64,000 bases of DNA from Magnetospirillum sp. SS-4 (GTDB lineage: Bacteria; Pseudomonadota; Alphaproteobacteria; Rhodospirillales; Magnetospirillaceae). A program made the position numbers and the translations under genes. The stretch spans positions 255,501-319,500 of the forward strand of contig NZ_CACVCH010000001.1 of the NCBI RefSeq assembly GCF_902729425.1, read 5' to 3'. The notes below the pieces were generated by a model. The model was not told where the DNA came from. It ran no database searches and was given only the letters and a program-made list of their open reading frames with translations. This document shows, piece by piece, positions 1 to 8,372 of the stretch (the stretch's first letter is position 1; each line of letters starts with the position of its first letter).

Positions 1-175
1 CGTCCATGCGGATGTCCAGCACCAGACAGCCGCATCGCTGCGCCGACCAGCCCGCCAGGAAGGTCTCGGCCGAGGCGAAGGTCTCGACCGTCACGCCGCG
101 CGACTGGAACAGCCAGGCCAGCGCGTCCCGGATCGCCTCGTCGTCATCGACGATGTAGACCACCCCTGAACTCAT
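1..175 (-). CDS. dctR: FixJ-family response regulator DctR, N-terminal part (runs off window)
   Basis: Only the first 58 codons are in the window. The translation starts MSSGVVYIVDDDEAIRDAL, a receiver-domain opening with the acidic DDD cluster of the phosphorylation pocket. It reaches LVLDIRMD, where D is the expected phospho-acceptor. The start codon overlaps the stop of the sensor kinase gene (ATGA), so the two are translationally coupled. A FixJ/NarL-type regulator beside a PAS sensor kinase and divergent from dctPQM matches the Rhodobacter dctSR layout. The DNA-binding output domain is outside the window, so the FixJ class rests on the receiver and the neighbours. Likely role: switching on the dicarboxylate TRAP transporter. 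Confidence 0.8.
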   Translation of the reverse strand, partial: MSSGVVYIVDDDEAIRDALAWLFQSRGVTVETFASAETFLAGWSAQRCGCLVLDIRMD

Positions 176-2124
176 GGCCGCTTCTCCGGCAAGGTGAACA
201 GAAAGGCGCTGCCGCCGTCGGGATTGGGCTCGAACCACAACCGCCCCCGATGGGATTCGATGATGGAGCGGCAGATGTTCAGGCCCATGCCCATGCCATC
301 CTCCTTGGTGCTGAAGAACGGGGTGAACAGGCTGTCGGCCACCTCCGGCGGAATGCCGCAGCCGGTATCGGCGATGCGGACCAGCGCCTGCCCGTCCTCG
401 GCGGAGACCCGGACGGACAATATCCGTTCGGGCCGGGGCGATTGCCCCATGGCCTCCATGGCGTTGCGGGTCAGGTTCAGCACCACCTGCTCGATCAGGA
501 TGCGGTCGGCCATCACCCGCGGCGATGGATTGTCCAGGTCAAGATCGACGTGGATGCAGCGCTTGCGGGCCTCGGCCTCCAGGAAGCCGACGGCGCCCTC
601 GACCACGTCGTTGAGGGCGCAATTGACCGCCGCGGGCTCGCTCTTGCGCACGAAATCGTGGATGCGGCGGATGATCTTGCCGGCACGGCGCGCCTGCTCG
701 CCCAGCTTGGCGATGGGGGGGGTCAGCTCGGCGGCGTCGACATCGCCGGCGGCCAGACGGTTGAGGCAGCCGGTGGCGTAGCTGGCGATGGCCGACAGCG
801 GCTGGTTCAATTCGTGGGCCAGGGTCGAGGCCATCTCGCCCATGGTGATCAGCCGGGCGGTGCGTTGCAGCTTGTCCTGCTGCTGGCGCGCCATCTCTTC
901 CGAGTGCTTGCGCTCGGTGATGTCGAGGACCGAGGCCATCCAGCCGGTATGGCGGCCGTCGGAATCGATCAGCGGCGCCTCGTAGATCAGGGCGTGGAAG
1001 CGTTCGCCGTCCTTGCGCCGGAACACGATCTCGAACCCGTCGGGCGGCGCGTCGCCGCGCAGCACCGCCTGATGCAGGGCCAGGGTCCGCTCGATATCCT
1101 CCGGCACCCAGTACGGCATGGGCGGCATCGCCCCCACCAGTTCGTCGGCCGACCATCCCACCATGCGGCAGAACGCCGGATTGACATAGGTGATGCGTCC
1201 CTGAAGGTCGCGGGCCCGCATGCCGACGGTCAGCGAATCCTCCATGGCCTTGCGGAAGGCGTGTTCGGTTCTCAGCGCCTGTTCGGCCTGCTGGCGTCGC
1301 ATGACGTGGCGGCGCAGCGCCCACAGGCTCCACACCGCCGACAGGGCCAGCGCCAGGATGGCGGCCGCCAGGACGTTGCGGGCCAGATGGGGGTTGACGC
1401 GGTGGACGGTGGCGAGCAGTTGCAGCCCCTGGCCGGGCGGCTCGAAACGGACCTGATAGCTGAGCCCGCCTCCGGTGGTCGGCACCTGGGCCTTGGCCGC
1501 GAGCACGGTTCCGTTGCCGTCGATCACCTCCAGGCGGTAGGTCTGGGTGAACCACCACGGCACATGATGGGTCAGCATGTCGTCCAGGGAGAATATTCCG
1601 GCGACGGTTCCGGCGAATCTGCCGGAGACGAAGATCGGCACATGGGTCTCGAAGACGCTGCCGCGTCCATCCAGCAGGAAGGGCGGTCCGTAGACCGGAT
1701 GGCCGATGGTTCGGGCCAGGGTGAAGGTGTCGTGCCAGACCGGATCGACGCCGCCGTCCTGGCCCTCGGCCGGGGGCGAGGTCCGAAGGACGGTTCCGCC
1801 GGCGTCGCGCACGATGATGCGCTCGATCTCCGGGGCATTGGCGATCATGGTCCCGGCCTGAAGCGGGAACGCCCCGGATTCCAGTCCCTCGCGCCCCAGC
1901 AGGTCGGCCAGATGGCGCAGCTTCTCGGCGTTGGAGGTCAGGTTGAAATGCAGGTTCTGCTCGACCCACAGCACGTCCTGGATCAGGGAGCGGGTCTCGT
2001 CCTCCACCTCGTTGCGATGCAGCAGCCACAGCAGCACCCCCAGCAGCATCACCACCATGCCCATGGCGAGCAGCGGCATGACCTGGATGGCGTCGCGACT
2101 GCGCAGCGGCGAAAAAGAGGTCAT
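172..2124 (-). CDS. dctS: DctS-like membrane sensor histidine kinase with PAS domain
   Basis: 650 aa. A transmembrane helix near residues 16-36, a periplasmic sensing region to about residue 245, a second helix near 250-270, a PAS domain around 285-405, a HisKA domain with H-box AHELNQPL (His437), and a HATPase domain with the GCGIPPEVADSLFTPFFST lid and GMGMGLNICRS. The Q in ELNQPL is typical of DctB/FixL-type kinases. It overlaps dctR and is divergent from dctPQM, so it most likely senses external C4-dicarboxylates and phosphorylates DctR. The ligand is inferred from context only. Confidence 0.88.
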   Translation of the reverse strand: MTSFSPLRSRDAIQVMPLLAMGMVVMLLGVLLWLLHRNEVEDETRSLIQDVLWVEQNLHFNLTSNAEKLRHLADLLGREGLESGAFPLQAGTMIANAPEIERIIVRDAGGTVLRTSPPAEGQDGGVDPVWHDTFTLARTIGHPVYGPPFLLDGRGSVFETHVPIFVSGRFAGTVAGIFSLDDMLTHHVPWWFTQTYRLEVIDGNGTVLAAKAQVPTTGGGLSYQVRFEPPGQGLQLLATVHRVNPHLARNVLAAAILALALSAVWSLWALRRHVMRRQQAEQALRTEHAFRKAMEDSLTVGMRARDLQGRITYVNPAFCRMVGWSADELVGAMPPMPYWVPEDIERTLALHQAVLRGDAPPDGFEIVFRRKDGERFHALIYEAPLIDSDGRHTGWMASVLDITERKHSEEMARQQQDKLQRTARLITMGEMASTLAHELNQPLSAIASYATGCLNRLAAGDVDAAELTPPIAKLGEQARRAGKIIRRIHDFVRKSEPAAVNCALNDVVEGAVGFLEAEARKRCIHVDLDLDNPSPRVMADRILIEQVVLNLTRNAMEAMGQSPRPERILSVRVSAEDGQALVRIADTGCGIPPEVADSLFTPFFSTKEDGMGMGLNICRSIIESHRGRLWFEPNPDGGSAFLFTLPEKRP

Positions 2125-2240
2125 CGGTGGTCCATGGCTCCCGGACGGACCGATTGTGGATTACCGCAATGGTCGCCGCGACAAGTTTCGATGTAGTCTC
2201 CAACCATAGCCTAATACGAAATTCCTGGGAGGAAACCACT

Positions 2241-3251
2241 ATGAAATTGGGCACTTTCATCGCCGGATTCGCCGCCGCCGTCATGATGACCGGTTCCGCC
2301 ATGGCGCAGCAGGCACCGATCGTCATCAAGTTCAGCCATGTGGTGGCCCCCGACACGCCCAAGGGCAAGGGAGCCGAGTTCTTCAAGAAGCTGGCCGAGG
2401 AACGCACCAAGGGCAAGGTCAAGGTCGAGGTCTATCCCAGCAGCCAGCTCTACAAGGACAAGGAGGAGATGGAGGCCCTGCAACTGGGCGCCGTCCAGAT
2501 GCTGGCCCCGAGCCTGGCCAAGTTCGGCCCGCTGGGCGTCAAGGAATTCGAGGTCTTCGACCTGCCCTTCATCTTCCCGTCCAAGGACGTGCTGCGCTCC
2601 GTCACCGAAGGCGGCGTCGGCCGCGGCATGCTGAAGAAGCTGGAGACCAAGGGCATCATCGGCCTGGCCTATTGGGACAACGGCTTCAAGATCATGAGCG
2701 CCAACAAGCCGCTGAAGACCCCCGACGACTTCAAGGGCGTCAAGATGCGCATCCAGTCCTCCAAGGTGCTGGACGCCCAGATGCGGGCGCTGGGCGCCCT
2801 GCCGCAGGTGATGGCCTTCTCGGAAGTCTATCAGGCGTTGCAGACCGGCGTGGTCGACGGCACCGAGAACCCGCCGTCCAACATGTTCACCCAGAAGATG
2901 CATGAAGTGCAGAAGCACGCCACCATCTCCAACCACGGCTATCTCGGCTACGCCGTCATCGTGAACAAGAAGTTCTGGGAAGGCCTGCCGGCCGACATCC
3001 GCGCCACCCTGGAAGGCGCCATGAACGAGGCGACCGCCTTCGCCAATTCCATCGCCCAGACCGAGAACGACGACGCGCTGAAGGCCATGAAGGCCGCCGG
3101 CAAGACCGAGTTCTACACCCTGACCGCCGACGAGGCCGCCGCCTGGCGCAAGGCCCTGCTGCCGGTCCACCAGGACATGGAAAAGCGGGTCGGCAAGGAC
3201 CTGATCGACGCTTTCTACAAGGAATCGGCCAAGTTCGGCTTCAAGAACTAG
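2241..3251 (+). CDS. dctP: TRAP transporter periplasmic dicarboxylate-binding protein DctP
   Basis: 336 aa. Start chosen at 2241 because GGGAGG lies just upstream and the protein then begins with a signal peptide (MKLGTFIAGF..., cleavage probably after AMA near residue 22). The mature part has the DctP-family course: IKFSHVVAPDTPKGKGAEFF, the Q-L-G-A segment, and R-I-Q-S-S around residue 170, where an arginine normally grips the substrate carboxylate. It captures C4-dicarboxylates in the periplasm and delivers them to DctQM. It is separated from dctQ by 89 bp containing a strong hairpin, which would allow more DctP than membrane subunits. Family assignment is secure, exact substrate less so. 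Confidence 0.93.
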   Translation: MKLGTFIAGFAAAVMMTGSAMAQQAPIVIKFSHVVAPDTPKGKGAEFFKKLAEERTKGKVKVEVYPSSQLYKDKEEMEALQLGAVQMLAPSLAKFGPLGVKEFEVFDLPFIFPSKDVLRSVTEGGVGRGMLKKLETKGIIGLAYWDNGFKIMSANKPLKTPDDFKGVKMRIQSSKVLDAQMRALGALPQVMAFSEVYQALQTGVVDGTENPPSNMFTQKMHEVQKHATISNHGYLGYAVIVNKKFWEGLPADIRATLEGAMNEATAFANSIAQTENDDALKAMKAAGKTEFYTLTADEAAAWRKALLPVHQDMEKRVGKDLIDAFYKESAKFGFKN

Positions 3252-3263
3252 CCAGTCCTCTCC

Positions 3264-3307
3264 GGCCCGCGTGGACGCCTTCGCCCGGCGAAGCGCCCAC
3301 GCGGGCC
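3264..3307 (+). promoter_or_regulatory. Intercistronic hairpin between dctP and dctQ
   Basis: An inverted repeat with 11-bp outer arms (GGCCCGCGTGG at 3264 and its complement ending at 3307) plus inner pairing of GCCTTCG with CGAAGC. No U-tract follows, so it is unlikely to be a full terminator. Such hairpins after binding-protein genes commonly protect the upstream mRNA or partly terminate, which raises binding protein over permease. Confidence 0.6.
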
Positions 3308-3340
3308 TCTTCACCCTAATCGGCCGCATCGGGGGGCCCC

Positions 3341-4042
3341 ATGCTGAAAATCCTTGACCACCTCGAGGAGTGGCTTGTCACCATCCTCATGGGACTGGCG
3401 ACGGTCATCATCTTCGTCGCCGTCGTCCATCGCTACGCCTCCGGCGTATCCTTCCTGTACGACATGGTCGGACATCTGGATTTCGGCTGGGCCCAGGAGC
3501 TGTGCATCATCATGTTCGTATGGATGGCCAAGTTCGGCGCCGCCTATGGCGTGCGCACCGGCATCCACGTGGGCGTCGACGTGGCCATCAACCGCATGCA
3601 GCCCGGATTGCGCGGCAAGTTCATCATCTTCGGCCTGCTGGCCGGCGCCGGCTTCACCGGCATCATCAGCGCCCTCGGCGGCCACTTCGTCTGGGAGAAC
3701 GGCGCCCAGTACGCCATCTACACCTCGTTCGGCATCCCCACCGGCGACCTCTTCGAGGGACCGGTGACCCCCGACCTGGAATGGCCGACCTGGATCGTCT
3801 ACAGCGCCATCCCGTTCGGGTCCGCCCTGATGTGCTTCCGCTTCCTGCAAGTCTGCGCCGCCTTCGTCCGCACCGGCGAGCTGCCGCACCACGACCATGG
3901 CCACGTCGAGGGCCTGGAAGAGGATCAGGCCGACCCGCAGCGCGCCGGCCAGGACATCAACTGGTTCGCCAGCGACGGCGACATGCATCCCAAGGACATC
4001 GCCCACCACGAAGGCCGCAAGGACAAGGAGAACGGGCAATGA
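3341..4042 (+). CDS. dctQ: TRAP transporter small membrane subunit DctQ
   Basis: 233 aa with four hydrophobic segments, the usual DctQ topology (helices near residues 13-35, 55-75, 90-115 and 150-170). It ends in an unusually long charged, His/Asp-rich cytoplasmic tail from about residue 185 (HHDHGHVEGLEEDQ and HHEGRKDKENGQ). DctQ forms the permease with DctM and is needed for Na+-driven uptake. The stop codon overlaps the dctM start (ATGA). The acidic, histidine-rich tail looks metal-binding or solubilising; its purpose is not known. Confidence 0.9.
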   Translation: MLKILDHLEEWLVTILMGLATVIIFVAVVHRYASGVSFLYDMVGHLDFGWAQELCIIMFVWMAKFGAAYGVRTGIHVGVDVAINRMQPGLRGKFIIFGLLAGAGFTGIISALGGHFVWENGAQYAIYTSFGIPTGDLFEGPVTPDLEWPTWIVYSAIPFGSALMCFRFLQVCAAFVRTGELPHHDHGHVEGLEEDQADPQRAGQDINWFASDGDMHPKDIAHHEGRKDKENGQ

Positions 4043-5322
4043 GCGCCGCCATCATCTTCGGCCTGCTGTTGGCGCTGATGCTGACCGGCATGCCCGTTTC
4101 CATCTCGCTGGGCCTCACGGTTCTGACCTTCCTATTCACCATGACCCAGGTGCCGATTGAGGCGGTGGCGCTCAAGCTGTTCACCGGCATCGAGAAATTC
4201 GAGATCATGGCGATCCCGTTCTTCATCCTGGCCGGCAACTTCCTGACCCATGGCGGCGTCGCCAAGCGCATGATCAACTTCGCCACCGCCATGGTCGGGC
4301 ATTGGCACGGCGGTCTCGGTCTCGGCGCCGTTCTGGCCTGCGCCCTGTTCGCCGCCGTGTCGGGCTCCAGCCCCGCCACGGTGGTGGCCATCGGCTCGAT
4401 CATGATCCCGGCCATGGCCAAGCACGGCTTTCCAATGAAGTTCGGCACCGGCGTGGTGGCGTCGGCCGGCGGTCTCGGCATCCTGATCCCGCCCTCCATC
4501 GTCATGGTGATGTACGCCGTCACCACCAACAGCTCGATCGGCGCCCTGTTCATCGCCGGCGTGATTCCCGGCCTGCTGCTGGCCATCGCCCTGGGCGGCA
4601 CCACCTGGTTCATCGCCTTCCGCAACAACTATCCGCGCCTGAAGCCCGCCAGTTGGCGCGAACGCATCCGCACCTTCCGCGAGGCGATCTGGGGGCTGCT
4701 GCTGATCGTCATCGTCATCGGCGGCATCTACGCCGGCATCTTCACCGCCACCGAGGCGGCGGCGATGAGCGCGGTCTACGCCTTCATCATCGCGGTGTTC
4801 GTCTACAAGGACATGCCGCTCCGGGGCGTGCCCAAGGTGCTGCTGTCCTCGGCCAACATGGCGGCGATGCTGCTCTACATCATCACCAACGCGGTACTGT
4901 TCTCGTTCCTGCTCACCAACGAGAACATCCCCCACGCCATCGCCGACTGGATCGTCGCCAAGGACATGGGCGTGATCGGCTTCCTGATCGTGGTCAACAT
5001 CCTGCTGCTGGTCGCCGGCAATTTCATGGAGCCGTCGTCGATCATCCTGATCCTGGCGCCGATCCTGTTCCCGGTCGCCATGAAGCTGGGAATCGATCCG
5101 GTCCATTTCGGCATCATGGTCACCGTCAACATGGAAATCGGCATGATAACGCCGCCGGTCGGCCTCAACCTCTACGTGGCCAGCGGCATATCCAAACTGG
5201 GAATGACCGACACCACCAAGGCGGCGGCGCCCTGGCTGCTGACCATGCTGGCCTTCCTGATGCTGATTACCTATGTCCCGGAAATCTCCCTGTGGCTGCC
5301 CCGGACGCTGGGCATGCTGTAG
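4039..5322 (+). CDS. dctM: TRAP transporter large membrane subunit DctM
   Basis: 427 aa, highly hydrophobic with about 12 membrane segments. It carries DctM landmarks: GMPVSISLGL near the N-terminus, AVSGSSPATVVAIGSIMIPAM around residue 110, GGLGILIPPSI around 150, and MITPPVGLNLYV near the C-terminus. It is the ion-coupled permease of the TRAP system, and the start overlaps the dctQ stop. An intrinsic terminator follows directly, so dctPQM forms one unit. Confidence 0.95.
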   Translation: MSAAIIFGLLLALMLTGMPVSISLGLTVLTFLFTMTQVPIEAVALKLFTGIEKFEIMAIPFFILAGNFLTHGGVAKRMINFATAMVGHWHGGLGLGAVLACALFAAVSGSSPATVVAIGSIMIPAMAKHGFPMKFGTGVVASAGGLGILIPPSIVMVMYAVTTNSSIGALFIAGVIPGLLLAIALGGTTWFIAFRNNYPRLKPASWRERIRTFREAIWGLLLIVIVIGGIYAGIFTATEAAAMSAVYAFIIAVFVYKDMPLRGVPKVLLSSANMAAMLLYIITNAVLFSFLLTNENIPHAIADWIVAKDMGVIGFLIVVNILLLVAGNFMEPSSIILILAPILFPVAMKLGIDPVHFGIMVTVNMEIGMITPPVGLNLYVASGISKLGMTDTTKAAAPWLLTMLAFLMLITYVPEISLWLPRTLGML

Positions 5323-5340
5323 GAGACATCGCCGACCCTC

Positions 5341-5379
5341 CGGCAGGCCGCCCAGCGATGGGGGCCTGCCGTTTTTTTT
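5341..5379 (+). terminator. Rho-independent terminator of dctPQM
   Basis: A 9-bp GC stem, CGGCAGGCC (5341) pairing with GGCCTGCCG, is followed by eight T residues. It lies 18 bp after the dctM stop and separates this operon from the gamma-glutamyltransferase gene. Confidence 0.92.
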
Positions 5380-5471
5380 GGCCCGGCGGAAAGGGCGGCG
5401 GCTTGCCCCCACTGGACGGCGGCCGGCAATTTCGCAACAATCCCCCCTGGTCGTTCAAGGATCGCCGCGAG

Positions 5472-7058
5472 ATGCTGCATTCCCCCATGGCCCGCCGAGG
5501 CATGGTCACCTCTCCCCATCACCTCGCCTCCCAGGCGGGGCTGGCGGTGCTGCGCGACGGCGGCACCGCCATCGAGGCGGCCATCGCCGCCGCCGCCGCC
5601 CTGACGGTGGTCTATCCCCACATGACCGGCCTGGGCGGCGACGCCTTCTGGCTGATCGCCGAGCCGGGCAAGCCGCCGCTGTCCATCGACGGCTCCGGCG
5701 CCGCCGGGGCCAGGGTGGACGCGGCGCTGTACCGGGACATGGCCGCCGTTCCGACCCGGGGTCCGCTGGCCGCCAACACGGTGGCCGGCGCGGTTTCAAG
5801 CTGGCAGCTGGCCCTGGATGTTTCCGCCCACTGGGGGGGGCGGCTGCCGCTGGCCCGGTTGTTCGCGGACGCAATCGCCGCCGCCCGCGACGGCTTCGCC
5901 GTCAGCCGCCATCAGGCCCAGGCGACCGGGCGCGGCCTGGCGGCGCTGAAAGGCCAGCCAGGCTTCGCCGATCACTTCCTGAGCCGGCGCAAGCCGCCCC
6001 AGCCCGGCGCGGTCATGACCCGGCCGGCCCTGGCGGCGACGCTGGAACGCCTCGCCGCCGTCGGGCTCGACGATTTCTATCGCGGCGAGGTGGGGCGGTC
6101 CATCGCCGCCGGACTGGCCGAGGCCGGCAGCCCCCTGCGCGCCGAGGATCTGGCCCGGCATCGCGGCATGCGCCGCCGGCCACTGTCGCTGGGCCTGCCC
6201 GGCGCCACCTTGTTCAACACCGCGCCGCCGACCCAGGGCCTGGCCTCGCTGATCCTGCTGGGGCTGTTCCAGCGGCTGGGAGTGGCCGAGGCCGAGGGAT
6301 TCGACCATGTCCACGGCCTGATCGAATCGGCCAGGATCGCCCAGCGCATCCGCGACGCCCATGTCAGCGACCCGGCCCGCATGTCGGTTCACGCCACCAC
6401 CTATCTGACCGACGGCATGCTGGACCGGCTGGCCGGCGACATCGACCGCCAACGCGCCTCGGCCGCAAGCGGCGCCGCCGATCCGGGCGATACCGTCTGG
6501 CTGGGGGTGATCGACGGCCACGGCCGCGCCGTCAGCCTGATCCAAAGCCTGCATCACGCCTTCGGCTCGGGCGTGACCCTGGCCGAAACCGGCGTCACCT
6601 GGCATTGCCGGGGGGCTTCGTTCAGCCTGGACCCGGACCACCGCAATTTCCTTGAACCACGCCGCCGGCCGCTTCATACCCTGTCGCCGGGACTGGCGCG
6701 GCTGCGCGACGGCCGCACCATGGTCTACGGCACCATGGGCGGCGACGCCCAGCCCATCGTCCAGGCGCAGATCTTCACCCGCGCCGCCCTGTTCGGCCAG
6801 GGGTTGCAGCAGGCGGTGTCGGCGCCGCGCTGGGCGCTGGGCCGGGCGCCGGACGGCGGGCGGGCGGGTGGCGTCCAGGTGGAAAGCCGGCTGGGGGCCG
6901 GAATCATCGGGCAATTGCGCCAGGCCGGCCACGCCGTCGAGGACGTGGGGGAGTGGAATTCGCTGCTGGGCCATGCCGGCGCCCTGTGCCGGCGGGCCGA
7001 CGGCATGATCGAGGGCGCGGCCGATCCCCGGTCGGACGGCGCGGTAGCCGGCTTCTAG
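5472..7058 (+). CDS. ggt: Gamma-glutamyltransferase family protein
   Basis: 528 aa, close to the usual size of the family (about 530-580). The N-terminal part has the GGT pattern MVTSPHHLASQAGLAVLRDG and GGTAIEAAIAAAAALTVV, followed by MTGLGGDAFWLI. The autoproteolysis and nucleophile position is probably Thr341 in GDTVWLGVID, where classical enzymes have TTH; FGSG follows as expected. No clear signal peptide is visible, so it may act in the cytoplasm, unlike periplasmic glutathione-degrading GGTs. The TAG stop lies inside the CTAG target site of the adjacent MITE. Substrate could be glutathione or another gamma-glutamyl amide. Confidence 0.85.
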   Translation: MLHSPMARRGMVTSPHHLASQAGLAVLRDGGTAIEAAIAAAAALTVVYPHMTGLGGDAFWLIAEPGKPPLSIDGSGAAGARVDAALYRDMAAVPTRGPLAANTVAGAVSSWQLALDVSAHWGGRLPLARLFADAIAAARDGFAVSRHQAQATGRGLAALKGQPGFADHFLSRRKPPQPGAVMTRPALAATLERLAAVGLDDFYRGEVGRSIAAGLAEAGSPLRAEDLARHRGMRRRPLSLGLPGATLFNTAPPTQGLASLILLGLFQRLGVAEAEGFDHVHGLIESARIAQRIRDAHVSDPARMSVHATTYLTDGMLDRLAGDIDRQRASAASGAADPGDTVWLGVIDGHGRAVSLIQSLHHAFGSGVTLAETGVTWHCRGASFSLDPDHRNFLEPRRRPLHTLSPGLARLRDGRTMVYGTMGGDAQPIVQAQIFTRAALFGQGLQQAVSAPRWALGRAPDGGRAGGVQVESRLGAGIIGQLRQAGHAVEDVGEWNSLLGHAGALCRRADGMIEGAADPRSDGAVAGF

Positions 7059-7322
7059 GGCGTAAACTCATAAATGGCGCGAGACGCGCTGCTGGAGAAA
7101 ATGGCGGAATGGCAGGAGAAACGTGATGGGCATAGTGGAGCTATGGACGAGCGTTTCGACGCTCCAGTCCGCCATTTTCTCCGCAGCCGGAACGGACACG
7201 TCGATTTTGGCCCCCGGCTGCGTTGCCCGCCCCTTGTGGACCGCCAGTCCACAGCGGGCCGGCCGCCTGTCCAGGCACCAAAATCGTCAGTGTCGCGGCC
7301 ACGCCATTTATGAGTTTACGCC
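7059..7322. mobile_element. 264-bp MITE (non-autonomous, IS5-like ends) with CTAG target duplication
   Basis: Terminal inverted repeats of 21 bp are perfect (left 7059-7079, right 7302-7322, both reading GGCGTAAACTCATAAATGGC inward). The whole is bracketed by CTAG at 7055-7058 and 7323-7326, a 4-bp target duplication of the kind made by IS5-group transposases. No transposase is encoded. The interior is strongly structured: 15-bp arms GGAGAAAATGGCGGA near 7096 and its complement near 7169, a GAGCGT-TTCG-ACGCTC hairpin at 7149-7164, and GTGGAC/GTCCAC near 7234-7250. Removing the element and one CTAG restores the same ggt stop codon. Confidence 0.85.
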
Positions 7323-7344
7323 CTAGAACAAGGAAACAGGCATA

Positions 7345-7563
7345 ATGGTCGATATCGTTCTCAAGGTGGTGGCGGACGCCTTCATAAATGGCCGCGAGAT
7401 CATGGATACCGGCGTCTCCATGATCGGGCTGGACGGCGACAACGCCTTTTGCGGCAATTGCGGCCGCGAGATGATGCATGACGTCCCCTTCCGCGACATG
7501 AAATCGGACCTGCTGTTCCGGTGCAGCTGCGGCTCGGTCAACGAGGCGCCCCGCAACTCCTGA
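7345..7563 (+). CDS. Small zinc-ribbon-like hypothetical protein
   Basis: 72 aa, preceded by AGGAAACAGG at 7331-7340. It contains a CGNC pair near residue 33 and a CSC pair near residue 60, a possible four-cysteine metal site. No known family could be named. The gene begins 22 bp after the MITE, so its original promoter may have been displaced and the element may now supply its leader. It is followed 50 bp later by ubiE. Confidence 0.6.
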   Translation: MVDIVLKVVADAFINGREIMDTGVSMIGLDGDNAFCGNCGREMMHDVPFRDMKSDLLFRCSCGSVNEAPRNS

Positions 7564-7613
7564 CGTCACATCCCCCTCGCGCGGCCCGCCCAGTTCGGCT
7601 AAGGTGCGCGGCC

Positions 7614-8372
7614 ATGACGACCGATCGCGCCCAGCCCGCCGGCACCACCCATTTCGGCTTTCGCACCGTCGCCGAGGACGAGAAGGTTTCGCTTGTCCGC
7701 GACGTGTTCGATTCGGTGGCGTCCCGCTACGACCTGATGAACGACCTGATGAGCGTCGGCGTGCATCGCCTGTGGAAGTCGGCCTTCCTCGACGCGCTGC
7801 GCCCCCGGCCGGACCAGAGCCTGCTGGACGTGGGCGGCGGCACCGGCGACATCGCCTTCGGCTGGAGACGGCGCGGCGGCGGGCCGGCGACGGTGTGCGA
7901 CATCAACCGGGAAATGCTGGGAATCGGCCGCGACCGCAAGATCGACCGCAACATTTCCGGCCATATCGGCTGGGTGTGCGGCAACGCCGAATCCCTGCCC
8001 GTTCCGGATCGCAGCGTCGACCGCTACACCATCGCCTTCTGCCTCAGGAACGTCACCCACTGGGACCGCGCCATCAAGGAGGCCTATCGGGTGCTGAAAC
8101 CCGGCGGCCGCTTCATGTGCCTGGAATTCAGCCATGTCGTCGCTCCGGGGCTGAGGCAGGCCTACGAGGCCTATTCCTTCAACGTCCTGCCCAAGGTCGG
8201 CGAGATGGTCACCGGCAACCGCGACGCCTACCAATATCTGGTGGAAAGCATCCGCAAGTTCCCGCCGCAGGAGGAATTGGCCGCCATGATCGAAGACGCG
8301 GGCTTCGGACAGGTCAGTGTCCGCAACCTGTCGGCCGGCATCGCCGCCATTCATTCGGGCTGGCGACTGTGA
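7614..8372 (+). CDS. ubiE: Demethylmenaquinone/ubiquinone C-methyltransferase UbiE
   Basis: 252 aa, class I SAM-dependent methyltransferase. Motif I is LLDVGGGTGDIAFG; the UbiE-specific VFDSVASRYDLMNDLMS stretch lies near residue 40, and the C-terminal LKPGGRFMCLEFS and ALTxxN-equivalent strands are present. It methylates the quinone ring in ubiquinone synthesis, at the inner membrane. It overlaps ubiB by 4 bases. The start ATG at 7614 is preceded by a weak Shine-Dalgarno (AAGGTG). Confidence 0.93.
   Translation: MTTDRAQPAGTTHFGFRTVAEDEKVSLVRDVFDSVASRYDLMNDLMSVGVHRLWKSAFLDALRPRPDQSLLDVGGGTGDIAFGWRRRGGGPATVCDINREMLGIGRDRKIDRNISGHIGWVCGNAESLPVPDRSVDRYTIAFCLRNVTHWDRAIKEAYRVLKPGGRFMCLEFSHVVAPGLRQAYEAYSFNVLPKVGEMVTGNRDAYQYLVESIRKFPPQEELAAMIEDAGFGQVSVRNLSAGIAAIHSGWRL

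Noticed and set aside
250-2196. A 648-codon open frame on the plus strand
   Set aside because: It is antisense to the DctS kinase gene with all kinase motifs; composition is typical of a shadow frame.
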